A stretch of DNA of 64,000 bases. It comes from Flavobacterium fluvii (GTDB lineage Bacteria > Bacteroidota > Bacteroidia > Flavobacteriales > Flavobacteriaceae). Of the stretch, positions 18,585-27,845 are shown piece after piece. The position numbers were made by a program, and so were the translations under genes. Position 1 is the first letter of the stretch. Every line of letters starts with the position of its first letter. The notes beneath the pieces are model-generated. The model was given only the letters and a program-made list of their open reading frames with translations. It was not told the origin of the DNA and made no database searches. The DNA lies in assembly GCF_900129545.1 (NCBI RefSeq), contig NZ_FQWB01000003.1:124001-188000 (forward strand). The letters are read 5' to 3'.

Positions 18585-19645
18585 AAGGAAAAGTGAATCC
18601 TTCCTTTTGGAAAGATAAAAAAGTCTTTTTGACAGGGCACACTGGTTTTAAAGGAAGTTGGTTGTCGCTTTGGCTTCAATCTATGGGGGCTGTAGTTAAA
18701 GGATATTCTTTAGCTCCGCCTACAAATCCATCATTGTTTTTAGTAGCCGATGTTGCCAAGAACATGGAATCAGAAATAGGGGATATTAGAAACTTGGAGC
18801 AATTAAAGCAAAGTATGCTGGCCTTTGATCCAACTATTTTGATTCACATGGCGGCACAGCCTTTAGTGAGATTGTCTTATATAGAACCCGTGGATACCTA
18901 TACCACCAATGTAATTGGTACCGTAAATGTGTTGGAGGCCGCAAGATCTTGTCCTAATTTGAAGGCCATAGTGTCGGTAACCACCGACAAGTGTTATGAA
19001 AACAAGGAATGGGCTTGGGGATACAGGGAAAATGAGCCTATGGGGGGGCATGATCCTTACAGTAGCAGTAAAGGTTGCGCCGAACTAGTTTCATCAGCAT
19101 ATAAAAATTCCTTTTTTAACACCAATGATACCGCTGCATTGGCAACGGCCCGAGCTGGGAACGTGATTGGCGGGGGTGATTGGGCGGATGATCGATTAAT
19201 CCCCGACATTCTTAAAGCATTTGAAAACTCAAAATCGGTCGTGGTACGGAATCCTTTGTCCACAAGACCTTGGCAGCATGTGTTGGAACCTTTGTCAGGT
19301 TATTTAGTGTTGGTGGAACATTTACATAATTACGGGCAGGATTATGCAGAAGCTTGGAACTTTGGTCCTAAAGAAGAAGATTGTAAACCCGTCAATTGGA
19401 TTTTGGATAAAATGGTGGCCACTTGGGGTGAAGGTGCTGGTTGGGAATTAGACCAAAACAGCCATCCCCATGAGGCAGGCTTTTTGAAATTGGATTGTTC
19501 CAAAGCTGCCGCCCGATTGAATTGGCACCCTAAATGGAATTTAGAGAATACTCTTAACCTAATTGTCAATTGGCATCAAGATTGGAAAGCTGGAAAAAAT
19601 ATAAACGAAAAATGTCTGCAAGAAATTGCAAACTATACTAATTAA
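18572..19645 (+). CDS. rfbG: CDP-glucose 4,6-dehydratase
   Basis: Oxidises and dehydrates CDP-glucose to CDP-4-keto-6-deoxyglucose. The 357-residue extended SDR has [15 protein letters not shown] for NAD binding, [13 protein letters not shown] and [10 protein letters not shown] as the catalytic Thr, Tyr and Lys region, and [20 protein letters not shown], which is distinctive for this enzyme. The ATG at 18572 is preferred over the TTG at 18563. It overlaps the end of rfbF and is followed 10 bp later by the dehydrase gene. Equivalent names: ddhB, ascB. Confidence 0.94.
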   Translation: MEGIKGKVNPSFWKDKKVFLTGHTGFKGSWLSLWLQSMGAVVKGYSLAPPTNPSLFLVADVAKNMESEIGDIRNLEQLKQSMLAFDPTILIHMAAQPLVRLSYIEPVDTYTTNVIGTVNVLEAARSCPNLKAIVSVTTDKCYENKEWAWGYRENEPMGGHDPYSSSKGCAELVSSAYKNSFFNTNDTAALATARAGNVIGGGDWADDRLIPDILKAFENSKSVVVRNPLSTRPWQHVLEPLSGYLVLVEHLHNYGQDYAEAWNFGPKEEDCKPVNWILDKMVATWGEGAGWELDQNSHPHEAGFLKLDCSKAAARLNWHPKWNLENTLNLIVNWHQDWKAGKNINEKCLQEIANYTN

Positions 19646-19655
19646 GAGCATAAAA

Positions 19656-20981
19656 ATGGAAAGTAAAATAGTTTTAGACAACCTTAGAAAAGAAATAGCC
19701 ACTTTAGTATCAAAATATACGGAGGAAGCATACAAACACAAGGATTTTGTTCCTGGGGAATCCGTGATTCCTCCTGCGGGAAAAGTCATTGGCAATGAAG
19801 AAATCCAGAATATGGTCGATGCCTCGTTGGACGGATGGTTAACTACAGGACGTTTTAATGCGGCCTTCGAAAAAAAATTAGCAGAGTTTTTAGGGGTTCA
19901 ATATTGTATTTCCGTAAACTCGGGATCTTCGGCAAACTTGGTCGCTTTTAGTGCGCTTACTTCTGACACACTTGGGGACAGGGCCATCAAAAAAGGAGAT
20001 GAGGTTATTGGTGTGGCGGCGGGTTTCCCTACCACGGTAAATCCTATTGTACAGTTTGGAGCGATTCCCGTTTTTGTGGATGTTGATTTAGATACCCATA
20101 ATATCAATGCCGATTTGATTGAAGCAGCCATCACTCCCAAAACAAAAGCCATCATGCTGGCACATACGTTGGGAAATCCTTTCAATCTTGACAAAGTGAA
20201 AGCGCTTTGTGAGAAGTATAATTTATGGTTGGTTGAAGATTGTTGTGATGCTTTGGGAGCCACTTACAATGGACAGTTGGTTGGGACTTTTGGAGATATT
20301 GCCACTTTAAGTTTTTATCCTGCCCATCATATCACTATGGGTGAGGGTGGAGCCGTTTTTACCAACAATGCCCAATTGAAATTAATTGCCGAATCTTTTA
20401 GAGATTGGGGTAGGGATTGTTATTGTGCTCCTGGTTGCGACAATACTTGTGATTGTCGTTTTGAACAGCAGCATGGGGATTTGCCTTTTGGTTATGATCA
20501 TAAATATGTTTACTCCCATTTAGGCTATAATTTAAAAATTACGGATATGCAAGCCGCTTGCGGTTTGGCCCAAATTGATAAAGCCAATGGATTTATCGAG
20601 AAAAGAAGAGAGAATTTCGCATTATTACACGATAGATTGAGCAGTCTTGTTGATTTTATTCATTTGCCTGTAGCCACCCCTAACAGTAATCCTTCCTGGT
20701 TTGGATTTCCTATCACTCTTAAATCTGATAGTGGTGTCAATAGAGTAGATTTGTTGCGATTTTTAGACCAGAACAAGATTGGTTCGAGATTACTTTTTGC
20801 AGGGAATTTAACGAAACAACCTTATTTTAAAAGCGTGGACTATCGCGTGGTTGGCGAATTGACCAATACCGATATCACCATGAAAGATACGTTTTGGATT
20901 GGGATTTATCCAGCTCTTGGTGCAGAACATTTTGATTTTGTGGCAGAGAAACTGGAAGAATTTTTCGGATTAAATTTTTAG
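19656..20981 (+). CDS. rfbH: CDP-4-keto-6-deoxyglucose 3-dehydrase (E1, PMP and [2Fe-2S] dependent)
   Basis: Removes the C3 hydroxyl by an unusual radical-type PMP chemistry with DdhD as electron donor. At 441 residues from the ATG at 19656 it has the aminotransferase fold, but the PLP lysine is replaced by His (HHITMGEGG, His224-225), the hallmark of E1. The iron-sulphur ligands fit the known CX1CX7C pattern (Cys255, Cys257, Cys265), and Cys196/197 lies where the fourth ligand is expected. These changes separate it from ordinary DegT/DnrJ aminotransferases. Equivalent names: ddhC, ascC. Confidence 0.95.
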   Translation: MESKIVLDNLRKEIATLVSKYTEEAYKHKDFVPGESVIPPAGKVIGNEEIQNMVDASLDGWLTTGRFNAAFEKKLAEFLGVQYCISVNSGSSANLVAFSALTSDTLGDRAIKKGDEVIGVAAGFPTTVNPIVQFGAIPVFVDVDLDTHNINADLIEAAITPKTKAIMLAHTLGNPFNLDKVKALCEKYNLWLVEDCCDALGATYNGQLVGTFGDIATLSFYPAHHITMGEGGAVFTNNAQLKLIAESFRDWGRDCYCAPGCDNTCDCRFEQQHGDLPFGYDHKYVYSHLGYNLKITDMQAACGLAQIDKANGFIEKRRENFALLHDRLSSLVDFIHLPVATPNSNPSWFGFPITLKSDSGVNRVDLLRFLDQNKIGSRLLFAGNLTKQPYFKSVDYRVVGELTNTDITMKDTFWIGIYPALGAEHFDFVAEKLEEFFGLNF

Positions 20982-20984
20982 TAA

Positions 20985-21884
20985 ATGGCCAAAATTTTAT
21001 TAACAGGTGCAACAGGATTTATTGGATCCAATCTGTCAAAGAAACTACTTACAGATGGACATAAATTATGTTTCACACTAATGTTACATGAGACAAATCC
21101 ATTTGAAAATGATAAGCGAGTGAAATCTTATTTATTAAATAACGATGGAATATATTCTCTAATTGAGTTTATAAAAAGAAATCAAATAGATGGAGTTATT
21201 CATTTAGCATCTTTTGTTCAATCTGCTAATCATGTTCCAGATGATATTGAAAAGTTAATTGATACAAATTTGAAATTTTCGACTTTGGTATTAGAAGCAG
21301 CCGTACAAGCAGAAGTAAAGTGGTTTATCAATACCGGAACTTATTGGCAACATTACAACAATGCCAATTATTCACCAGTTAATTTATATGCCGCAACTAA
21401 ACAAGCTTTTATGGATATAGCACGTTATTATTGGGAAACTAATAAAATCAATTTTTGTACCATTATGCTTTTTGATACATACGGACCAAACGACTCACGT
21501 CCTAAGATTTTTAATTTATGGGAGCGAATTGCTCGTACAGATGAAACGCTTGATATGTCTCAAGGAGAACAGCTAATTGATATTTCACATGTTGACGATA
21601 TTGTGAGTGCTTTTTCTATACTCTCTTTACATTTGCAAAATAGGCATACTGAAGTTAAGAACGGAGATGTTTTTGCAGTAAAAGCAAACAAACGTTATAC
21701 TTTAAAAGAACTGGCTGTTATCTTTGAAGAAACTACAAAATCTAAACTGAAAATTAACTGGGGTGGACGTCAATACCGAGAACGCGAAGTTATGACACCT
21801 TGGATAAGTAGTGTTGTAGTACCAGGATGGGTTTCTAAAATATCTATAGAACAAGGGATTAAGCAGTTGATGTGTAGTTTGTGA
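20985..21884 (+). CDS. NAD(P)-dependent SDR, probable CDP-3,6-dideoxyhexose C4-reductase
   Basis: A 299-residue extended SDR that begins 3 bp after rfbH, so it is the likely last step of the CDP-dideoxyhexose pathway (abequose or paratose synthase type). ILLTGATGFIGSNLSKKLL is the nucleotide site, VIHLASFVQS the following loop, and NTGTYWQHYN with NLYAATKQAF gives the catalytic Thr, Tyr and Lys. MLFDTYGPNDSRPKIF is typical of sugar-nucleotide SDRs. Which isomer it makes cannot be decided from sequence. GC content begins to fall here relative to upstream genes. Confidence 0.75.
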   Translation: MAKILLTGATGFIGSNLSKKLLTDGHKLCFTLMLHETNPFENDKRVKSYLLNNDGIYSLIEFIKRNQIDGVIHLASFVQSANHVPDDIEKLIDTNLKFSTLVLEAAVQAEVKWFINTGTYWQHYNNANYSPVNLYAATKQAFMDIARYYWETNKINFCTIMLFDTYGPNDSRPKIFNLWERIARTDETLDMSQGEQLIDISHVDDIVSAFSILSLHLQNRHTEVKNGDVFAVKANKRYTLKELAVIFEETTKSKLKINWGGRQYREREVMTPWISSVVVPGWVSKISIEQGIKQLMCSL

Positions 21885-22092
21885 TTGCCATCATAACAGG
21901 AATAAATTTATATATTGCAAGAAAAACAAAGGTGTATGTGGTTTGAAATTAATCTAAGCTTAAAAAGATGCTTAGCAATAGATGCAAAAAACTACAATTC
22001 AGAACAAATTATCAAATAACAAGGCACAATTTATTGTCAAATCCAATAAGTGCTAAAACGTTGTATTTTAAAAATATATTAGTAACATTGTA

Positions 22093-23094
22093 ATGAATTC
22101 AGAAAAAATTTTATCGTTTTGTATTCCAACATATAATAGATCTCATTTAATTGAAATCTCAATAAATAGTATTCTTCAATCTATAAAATATTTTACTGAG
22201 AATTCAAATCATAAATTTGAAATAGTAATTTCAGATAATAATAGTACTGATTCTACAGAAAGAGTTGTGAATAATATTATCATTTCAAATAAGTTAACAA
22301 ATGTTGAAATAATTTATAGAAAAAATGATTCAAATATAGGTGCGGCTAAAAATTTTATCAATTTGTCAAATTATGCAAATGGAGAGTATATTTGGTTTTT
22401 TTCAGATGATGATTATTTGATAGAGAGCGCTGTAAGTAATTTTTTTAATATATATAGTTTGAACTATTCATTTGTGTTTATGACTAGAATATTATCAGAT
22501 AAAGAACTAAACATCATTTCTGAATTCAAACCACAACCAAATCTTGAAAATTATGATTTAACTTATCCTAGTGGTTTTTTGATGTTGAATAAAATGGGCT
22601 TAGAAATTGCCAATATATTAGGGTTTTATAGCTCGATTATTATTAAAAAAGATATATGGCATAATTCTAAATTGGTTATTAATGATAATACTGAATTTGG
22701 CCATCTAAAAGTATTGCTAAATGCGATTTATGATAAAAGTTGTTATATCATAAAAGAACCTGGGGTTATTTGCCGACTCAATTATCGTGGTTTTACTGAT
22801 ATGGACAGCATTGTTTGGTTGGACGAATACGTAGGTGCATTTTCATTTGCGAAAAAAATAGGATATGATGAAGTTATATGTAATAAAATGATTAAAAATA
22901 TTTTTAGGTCTTACAGTAGATTTTTTGTTTTAGACAAAGCCAAAGGTGGTCGTCATGGGAATTTGTTTATTACAAAAAATGAACTTGGTTATTATGAGAA
23001 ATATTACGACAAGTGGTTTTTTGTAAGTTTATTTCCTGCATTTATGCTTGCGCGAATTTTCGTAATTGTTGATATAATTCGCAAAAATAAATGA
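22093..23094 (+). CDS. family 2 glycosyltransferase (possible dideoxyhexosyltransferase)
   Basis: A 333-residue GT-A glycosyltransferase: FCIPTYNRSHLIEISINSIL at the N-terminus, EIVISDNNSTDST for nucleotide binding and the metal-binding FFSDDDY near residue 105. The C-terminal third has short hydrophobic stretches that may touch the membrane. It resembles abequosyltransferase-type enzymes, and its place right after the CDP-dideoxyhexose genes makes transfer of that sugar a reasonable guess, but donor and acceptor are unproven. Its stop overlaps the start of the flippase gene (ATGA). It is markedly AT-rich. Confidence 0.8.
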   Translation: MNSEKILSFCIPTYNRSHLIEISINSILQSIKYFTENSNHKFEIVISDNNSTDSTERVVNNIIISNKLTNVEIIYRKNDSNIGAAKNFINLSNYANGEYIWFFSDDDYLIESAVSNFFNIYSLNYSFVFMTRILSDKELNIISEFKPQPNLENYDLTYPSGFLMLNKMGLEIANILGFYSSIIIKKDIWHNSKLVINDNTEFGHLKVLLNAIYDKSCYIIKEPGVICRLNYRGFTDMDSIVWLDEYVGAFSFAKKIGYDEVICNKMIKNIFRSYSRFFVLDKAKGGRHGNLFITKNELGYYEKYYDKWFFVSLFPAFMLARIFVIVDIIRKNK

Positions 23095-24617
23095 GATCTC
23101 GAAAGAAAACAACGAAAATAAATCTTTTTTTTCAGTATTATGCATTTATTTATAGCATCATTTTGGGAATTTTTTTGGTACCCTTGTACCTTAAATATAT
23201 ATCTTTAGAAATTTATGGCGGTTGGCTAGCTACAGGAAATATTGTTGCATGGTTAACTGTTATTGATCCAGGAATTTCAGATGTTTTGCGACAACAGGCT
23301 GGAAAAGCATATGGAGCTGACGAAAAACAAAAACTAAATGGGCTTTTAGGAAGTGGTACCTTATTGTCATTGATTGTTAGTATTTTGGTTTTAATCATAG
23401 GTCTTGTGTTAACAAATTATATTGTTGATTTAATATCAATCCGTGATATAAACAGTATAATAGTCTTAAAGAATGCATTCGTTCTGGCAGTAGTAGGTAC
23501 TTCTTTAATGATTTTTTCCTATGGATTTATAAGTTTTAATCAAGGTATATTAAGCAGTATGGGTGTTGGTGTAATATTTGTGGTTGGAACTGTAATCTCT
23601 TTAATTGTCAATATCACGCTATTAATGTATGGTTATGGGGTGTATTCAATTCCAATTGCTCAGATATTCTTTGCTTTAATATTGATTTTTGGAAATATAG
23701 CCTATATCTTTTGGAGGTATATTGACGAATCATTAAAGTTTCGATTTTCAATTTCAGGATTTTTAGATTTGACAAAATTGACAGGCTATAACGTTTTCGG
23801 AAGACTTGGAAGTGTTATGTCAACACAAATAGATACTTTATTGGTTGCGCGTTATTTAGGAGCTGAAATTGCTCCAATCTTAAGTTTTACAAAGAAGGGA
23901 CCTGAATTATCAAGAATGTTTATAGATAGGAATGTTATTGCAATGCAACCTGCAGTAACAAATGCTTGGGAAAGCGGTGAATATGATAAGGTAAGAATAA
24001 ATACATCTCGTTTATATTTTATCATAATATGGGTGTTAGGTTTAATATTTACCAATTTTATTATTTTCAACAAATATTTTGTTAGTCTTTGGGTAGGCAA
24101 AAATCTATTTGCAGGTAATACTGTAAATGTGATAATATCTATTAATATAATATTGGCAGTATTGGTAAATATGAGCTCAAATATACTTTTTGCATTGGGA
24201 AAAATTAAACAAACGAGTAAAATAAACTTTGTGCAAAGTATTTTAACAGTTATCACCTTATTTATTGGAGTGAAATATTTTGGATTATATGGGTTAGTAT
24301 TAGCACAAGTATTATCTACATTAGTTTTTTCCGCATGGTACTTTCCTTACAAAACATTTAAGATTATTAATTATAATAAGGATACATTAATTAAACTTGT
24401 GAAAGAAATAGTTATCGTATTTTCTATAACTATAGGATGTATAATTGTTGCTGCTAAGTTAGGTGCCTTAACAAATTGGATTGTTTTTTTTACTTACGTA
24501 ATTGTAGTTGTACTTATCTATTTACTTTTACTTTCAATCTTATCAAAAGCTTTTAGACGTGAAATATCTGGAATTTTAAAGAAATATATAAAATTGAGAC
24601 AAACTCATGGGATTTAA
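23091..24617 (+). CDS. wzx: Wzx-type O-unit flippase (polysaccharide biosynthesis transporter)
   Basis: A 508-residue protein with about 12-14 hydrophobic segments, a fit to the MOP/PST superfamily that flips undecaprenyl-linked repeat units across the inner membrane. The N-terminus has the conserved YGGWLATGNIVAWLTVIDPG. It starts inside the stop of the upstream glycosyltransferase (4-bp overlap) and its end overlaps the next gene by 11 bp. A second flippase begins at 62643, so the region probably serves two glycans or two unit types. Confidence 0.85.
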   Translation: MRSRKKTTKINLFFQYYAFIYSIILGIFLVPLYLKYISLEIYGGWLATGNIVAWLTVIDPGISDVLRQQAGKAYGADEKQKLNGLLGSGTLLSLIVSILVLIIGLVLTNYIVDLISIRDINSIIVLKNAFVLAVVGTSLMIFSYGFISFNQGILSSMGVGVIFVVGTVISLIVNITLLMYGYGVYSIPIAQIFFALILIFGNIAYIFWRYIDESLKFRFSISGFLDLTKLTGYNVFGRLGSVMSTQIDTLLVARYLGAEIAPILSFTKKGPELSRMFIDRNVIAMQPAVTNAWESGEYDKVRINTSRLYFIIIWVLGLIFTNFIIFNKYFVSLWVGKNLFAGNTVNVIISINIILAVLVNMSSNILFALGKIKQTSKINFVQSILTVITLFIGVKYFGLYGLVLAQVLSTLVFSAWYFPYKTFKIINYNKDTLIKLVKEIVIVFSITIGCIIVAAKLGALTNWIVFFTYVIVVVLIYLLLLSILSKAFRREISGILKKYIKLRQTHGI

Positions 24618-25275
24618 AGCTATTTATTTAATCAAACATCTTCGATATATATACAAAACACTTTATGTTAACACAAAATTAAAATGTAAAGTATCTTTAA
24701 AAAGTCCATTTTTTCCTTTGATAGTTACATCAAGATTAAGATTGTATTGTGAAGCAACAGCAAAGGTAAAATCATCTCCCGATAGTTCAATAAGGTTTGG
24801 GTTTGGTGGTGGTGGAACTGCAATGTTCCCTAATACGGGTATTAATCTTGAACTATTTGACAAATCAACCTTACATTTATGTGGGAAGTCAATTATTGGT
24901 TATGGATCTTCAATATGTATTTATCCCAATGGAGAACTTTATTTAGGAGACGAGACTTATATTGCAGCAGGAGCCATAATTAAATGTGCAAAACAAATCA
25001 GGATTGGAAACAATTGTGCTATTTCCTGGAATGTTACGATTTTAGATTCTGATTTTCATCCATGGTCAATAAATGGAAAAGATATGCAAATTGATAAGGC
25101 TGTCACAATTGAAGATCATGTTTGGATTGGAAATGGTGTTACTATACTAAAAGGTGTAACTATAGGATCGGGCTCCATAGTAGGAGCAGGAAGTATTGTT
25201 ACATCAAGTGTTCCAAAGAATTGTTTAGTTGCCGGGAATCCAGCGAGAATCATACATGAGAATGTCTCCTGGTAA
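24607..25275 (+). CDS. hexapeptide-repeat acyltransferase
   Basis: A 222-residue left-handed beta-helix protein of the LbetaH O-acetyltransferase type. Repeats of [LIV]GxxxX are visible from about residue 95 to the end (IGYGSSICIYPNGELYLGD; VWIGNGVTILKGVTIGSGSI; VAGNPARII). The catalytic His is probably in ILDSDFHPW. It likely adds an acetyl group to a sugar of the repeat unit. It resembles the gene at 27846 in its C-terminal half. It overlaps wzx by 11 bp. Confidence 0.8.
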   Translation: MGFKAIYLIKHLRYIYKTLYVNTKLKCKVSLKSPFFPLIVTSRLRLYCEATAKVKSSPDSSIRFGFGGGGTAMFPNTGINLELFDKSTLHLCGKSIIGYGSSICIYPNGELYLGDETYIAAGAIIKCAKQIRIGNNCAISWNVTILDSDFHPWSINGKDMQIDKAVTIEDHVWIGNGVTILKGVTIGSGSIVGAGSIVTSSVPKNCLVAGNPARIIHENVSW

Positions 25276-25347
25276 TTGGCTTGTTAAATTTTATTGTTTA
25301 AGGTCGAAATTATAGATTGCACTTATTATACAAATTTTTAATCAAGA

Positions 25348-26175
25348 ATGAAAAAAAATAATTATTCAATTTTAGTCAATACCACAGACAGTTTCGAAGA
25401 CTGTTGGATTCCATTTTTTACACTTTTTAAAAAGCATTGGCCTGATTATGATGGAAAAATATATTTAAATACAGAAACAAAGGTTTTTACATTTCCTGGT
25501 TTAGATATTGTTTCTGTTCAAAACAACATTCAAACACCAGAAAAAAAAATTACCTGGAGTGAATGTTTAATCGCAGCATTAAACAGCATTGATGATGAAA
25601 TTATCCTTTATATGCAGGAGGATTATTTTATTAAATTACATGTTCAGAATGATATTGTTAATGAATTTGTAGATGTTATGTTGGCTGAGGATATAGACTG
25701 CATTCATCTTACCGATCAAAATAGCTTAGGTCCATTTTTACCATCAAATTTTGATGATTTGTGGCTAATCGATAAAAAAGCAACCTATAGATTGAGTTGT
25801 CAGGCTGCTTTATGGAAAAAATCTGTATTATTAAAATATATTAGAACTTACGAGAATCCATGGCAGTATGAAAAGTTTGGAACTAAAAGAGCACAATTAC
25901 TAAATCATAAATTTTATTCAGTAAATCGAGATAAATATAAATTAAATGAAAATGAAATTATTCCTTACGTTTTTACCGGAATAATTCGTGGTCGATGGTA
26001 TGAAGAAGTGATAGAACTTTTTGAAATTAACAATATTACAATTGATTTTAGAATCCGAGGTTTTGTTAAAGATGCTGTTCCTAAACCTTTGGTTAATAGA
26101 ATTAAAAGTAGATGGAAGGAGTTGCCAGCGGCAATTAGAAGTCAATTTGAAATTTACAGATTAAAATTTATATAA
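25348..26175 (+). CDS. probable glycosyltransferase of unrecognised family
   Basis: A 275-residue cytoplasmic protein. No family is recognised with certainty. The N-terminus (YSILVNTTDSFEDCWIPFFT) and LYMQEDYFI near residue 93 look like a GT-A fold with an acidic metal site, and CIHLTDQN plus AALWKKSVLLKYI fit the later half of such enzymes. It has no signal peptide or membrane segment. Context inside a run of glycosyltransferase and acyltransferase genes supports a sugar-transfer role. Function beyond that is not assigned. Confidence 0.5.
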   Translation: MKKNNYSILVNTTDSFEDCWIPFFTLFKKHWPDYDGKIYLNTETKVFTFPGLDIVSVQNNIQTPEKKITWSECLIAALNSIDDEIILYMQEDYFIKLHVQNDIVNEFVDVMLAEDIDCIHLTDQNSLGPFLPSNFDDLWLIDKKATYRLSCQAALWKKSVLLKYIRTYENPWQYEKFGTKRAQLLNHKFYSVNRDKYKLNENEIIPYVFTGIIRGRWYEEVIELFEINNITIDFRIRGFVKDAVPKPLVNRIKSRWKELPAAIRSQFEIYRLKFI

Positions 26176-26187
26176 ATCTTTATTGTA

Positions 26188-27156
26188 ATGAACTTTATAT
26201 CAGAAAAGGCACTCAAATTTTTACGTAAAATATATTTGGCAATTTATCCAGAAAAGTCAAATTTCGGACGGAATTGGAATATGTTTTCAAACAAAGAATA
26301 TTCTAACGATTTAATTTATAAAAAACTAATTGATGATAAACCATGTATGATTGCTCGATTTGGATCTACAGAATTAGAGTTAATGACTAACTACTTAGGT
26401 GTAAAACATACTGAGAAGTATAAAAACACAAAGAATTTTATAAGAGGAGATTCACCTGCCTGGTGGTGGGAGCCAATAAGGGTAAAACAAATAAAAACAC
26501 ATTCAGGTTTTTTTCCTAATGATATAGCTAGAATTAATAAATTTTGTGAGCTAATGATAAAGGATATTCCCCAGGTTGATATACTAGGTTCATGGTTAAA
26601 AGAAGAAAATGTATTCAATGAAGAGCTTAAATATACTAAAAGAGTAGTTTTAGAAGATTTAGAACCTTTCTTTGCGCCGAATCCATGGACTAGGGCTTTA
26701 GAAGGTAAAAAAGTATTAGTTGTTCATCCATATGCAGAGACTATTGAGAAGCAATATGAAAAACGAAACCTTCTTTTTGAAGCTAATCTTTTGCCAACAT
26801 TTGAATTAACAACATTAAAAGCGGTCCAGAGTCTCGGTGGTGAAAATACTGAATTCAAAGATTGGTTTGAAGCATTGGATTATATGAAAGGACAGATTGA
26901 GGAAATTGATTTTGACATTTGTATAATTGGAGCCGGTGCTTATGGTTTTCCTTTAGCTGCATATGTTAAACGATTAGGAAAGAAGTCAATTCATTTGGCT
27001 GGTTCTACCCAATTATTATTTGGGATAAAGGGAAAACGTTGGGAAGAGTTTATTGTTTGGCCCTATATGAACTTATTTAATGAGCATTGGGTAAGGCCAA
27101 ATGACAACGAAAAACCATCAAATGCACAAAAAGTTGAAGGAGCTTGTTATTGGTAA
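26188..27156 (+). CDS. putative GT-D-fold (DUF1792-like) glycosyltransferase
   Basis: A 322-residue soluble protein. CMIARFGSTELELM near residue 53 resembles the N-terminal RFGxxE motif of the GT-D/DUF1792 transferases. The second half has KVLVVHPYAETIEKQY and DICIIGAGAYGFPLAAYVKR, a Rossmann-like segment, followed by KSIHLAGSTQLLFGIKGKRW. This domain arrangement fits that family but is judged by eye. The gene lies 12 bp after the previous one and 17 bp before the next, so it is part of the same operon. Confidence 0.5.
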   Translation: MNFISEKALKFLRKIYLAIYPEKSNFGRNWNMFSNKEYSNDLIYKKLIDDKPCMIARFGSTELELMTNYLGVKHTEKYKNTKNFIRGDSPAWWWEPIRVKQIKTHSGFFPNDIARINKFCELMIKDIPQVDILGSWLKEENVFNEELKYTKRVVLEDLEPFFAPNPWTRALEGKKVLVVHPYAETIEKQYEKRNLLFEANLLPTFELTTLKAVQSLGGENTEFKDWFEALDYMKGQIEEIDFDICIIGAGAYGFPLAAYVKRLGKKSIHLAGSTQLLFGIKGKRWEEFIVWPYMNLFNEHWVRPNDNEKPSNAQKVEGACYW

Positions 27157-27173
27157 ATTTAATATTATAATAA

Positions 27174-27845
27174 ATGAACAATATATTCCGATTACTTTTA
27201 CTTCCTTTGGGTCTTTTCTATAGGCTATTTTTTATTGCATTGGATGGATCTAGGGATCTTTCCAATAAGATGCACTATAGAAAATCAATCATTGATAAAG
27301 GTTGTTGTATAGATTCATATACAACAATTGAACCTTATTGCCATATTTTGGATGATGTATTCATTGCAAATAGTTCAATTGCATCTTATAGTTACATAGG
27401 AAAACATAGTATTGTTCAGAATGCTACTATTGGTTCGTTTTGTTCTATTGCGAATGATGTATTTATTGGAACAGGAAAACATCCAATAGACCATTTCTCG
27501 ACATCTACATTGTTTTATAGAAAAAAAAATACTTTTAACATAGAGTTGGTTAGTTCTAATCTTGTTTTTGATGAATACGAGAAAATTAAAATTGGTTCAG
27601 ATGTTTGGATAGGAACAAGAGCAATAATTCTAGATGGTATATCAATCGGTCATGGAGCAATAATTGCTGCTAATTCAGTTGTTACTAAAGATGTTCCGCC
27701 TTACGCAATAGTGGGAGGTATACCGGCTAAAATTATTAAATATAGATTTGATGATTTTAAGATTAAAAAATTAATAGAGTCTGATTGGTGGAGTTTAAGT
27801 TTGAATGAGATTAAACAAAAAATTAGATCATTAAATAATATGTAA
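27174..27845 (+). CDS. CatB-related hexapeptide O-acetyltransferase
   Basis: A 223-residue left-handed beta-helix acetyltransferase. Hexapeptide repeats run from about residue 45 to 185, with the family loop GTGKHPIDHFSTSTLFY holding the probable catalytic His, and KIGSDVWIGTRAIILDGISI and VVTKDVPPYAIVGGIPAKII near the end. The N-terminal 25 residues are hydrophobic (LLLLPLGLFYRLFFIAL) and may associate with the membrane. It is the second of three acyltransferases in this block, so the glycan is probably heavily acetylated. Confidence 0.8.
   Translation: MNNIFRLLLLPLGLFYRLFFIALDGSRDLSNKMHYRKSIIDKGCCIDSYTTIEPYCHILDDVFIANSSIASYSYIGKHSIVQNATIGSFCSIANDVFIGTGKHPIDHFSTSTLFYRKKNTFNIELVSSNLVFDEYEKIKIGSDVWIGTRAIILDGISIGHGAIIAANSVVTKDVPPYAIVGGIPAKIIKYRFDDFKIKKLIESDWWSLSLNEIKQKIRSLNNM

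Noticed and set aside
19656..20981. Reading the 19656 gene as an ordinary DegT/DnrJ aminotransferase
   Set aside because: The PLP lysine is replaced by His and the iron-sulphur Cys pattern is present, which defines the E1 dehydrase.
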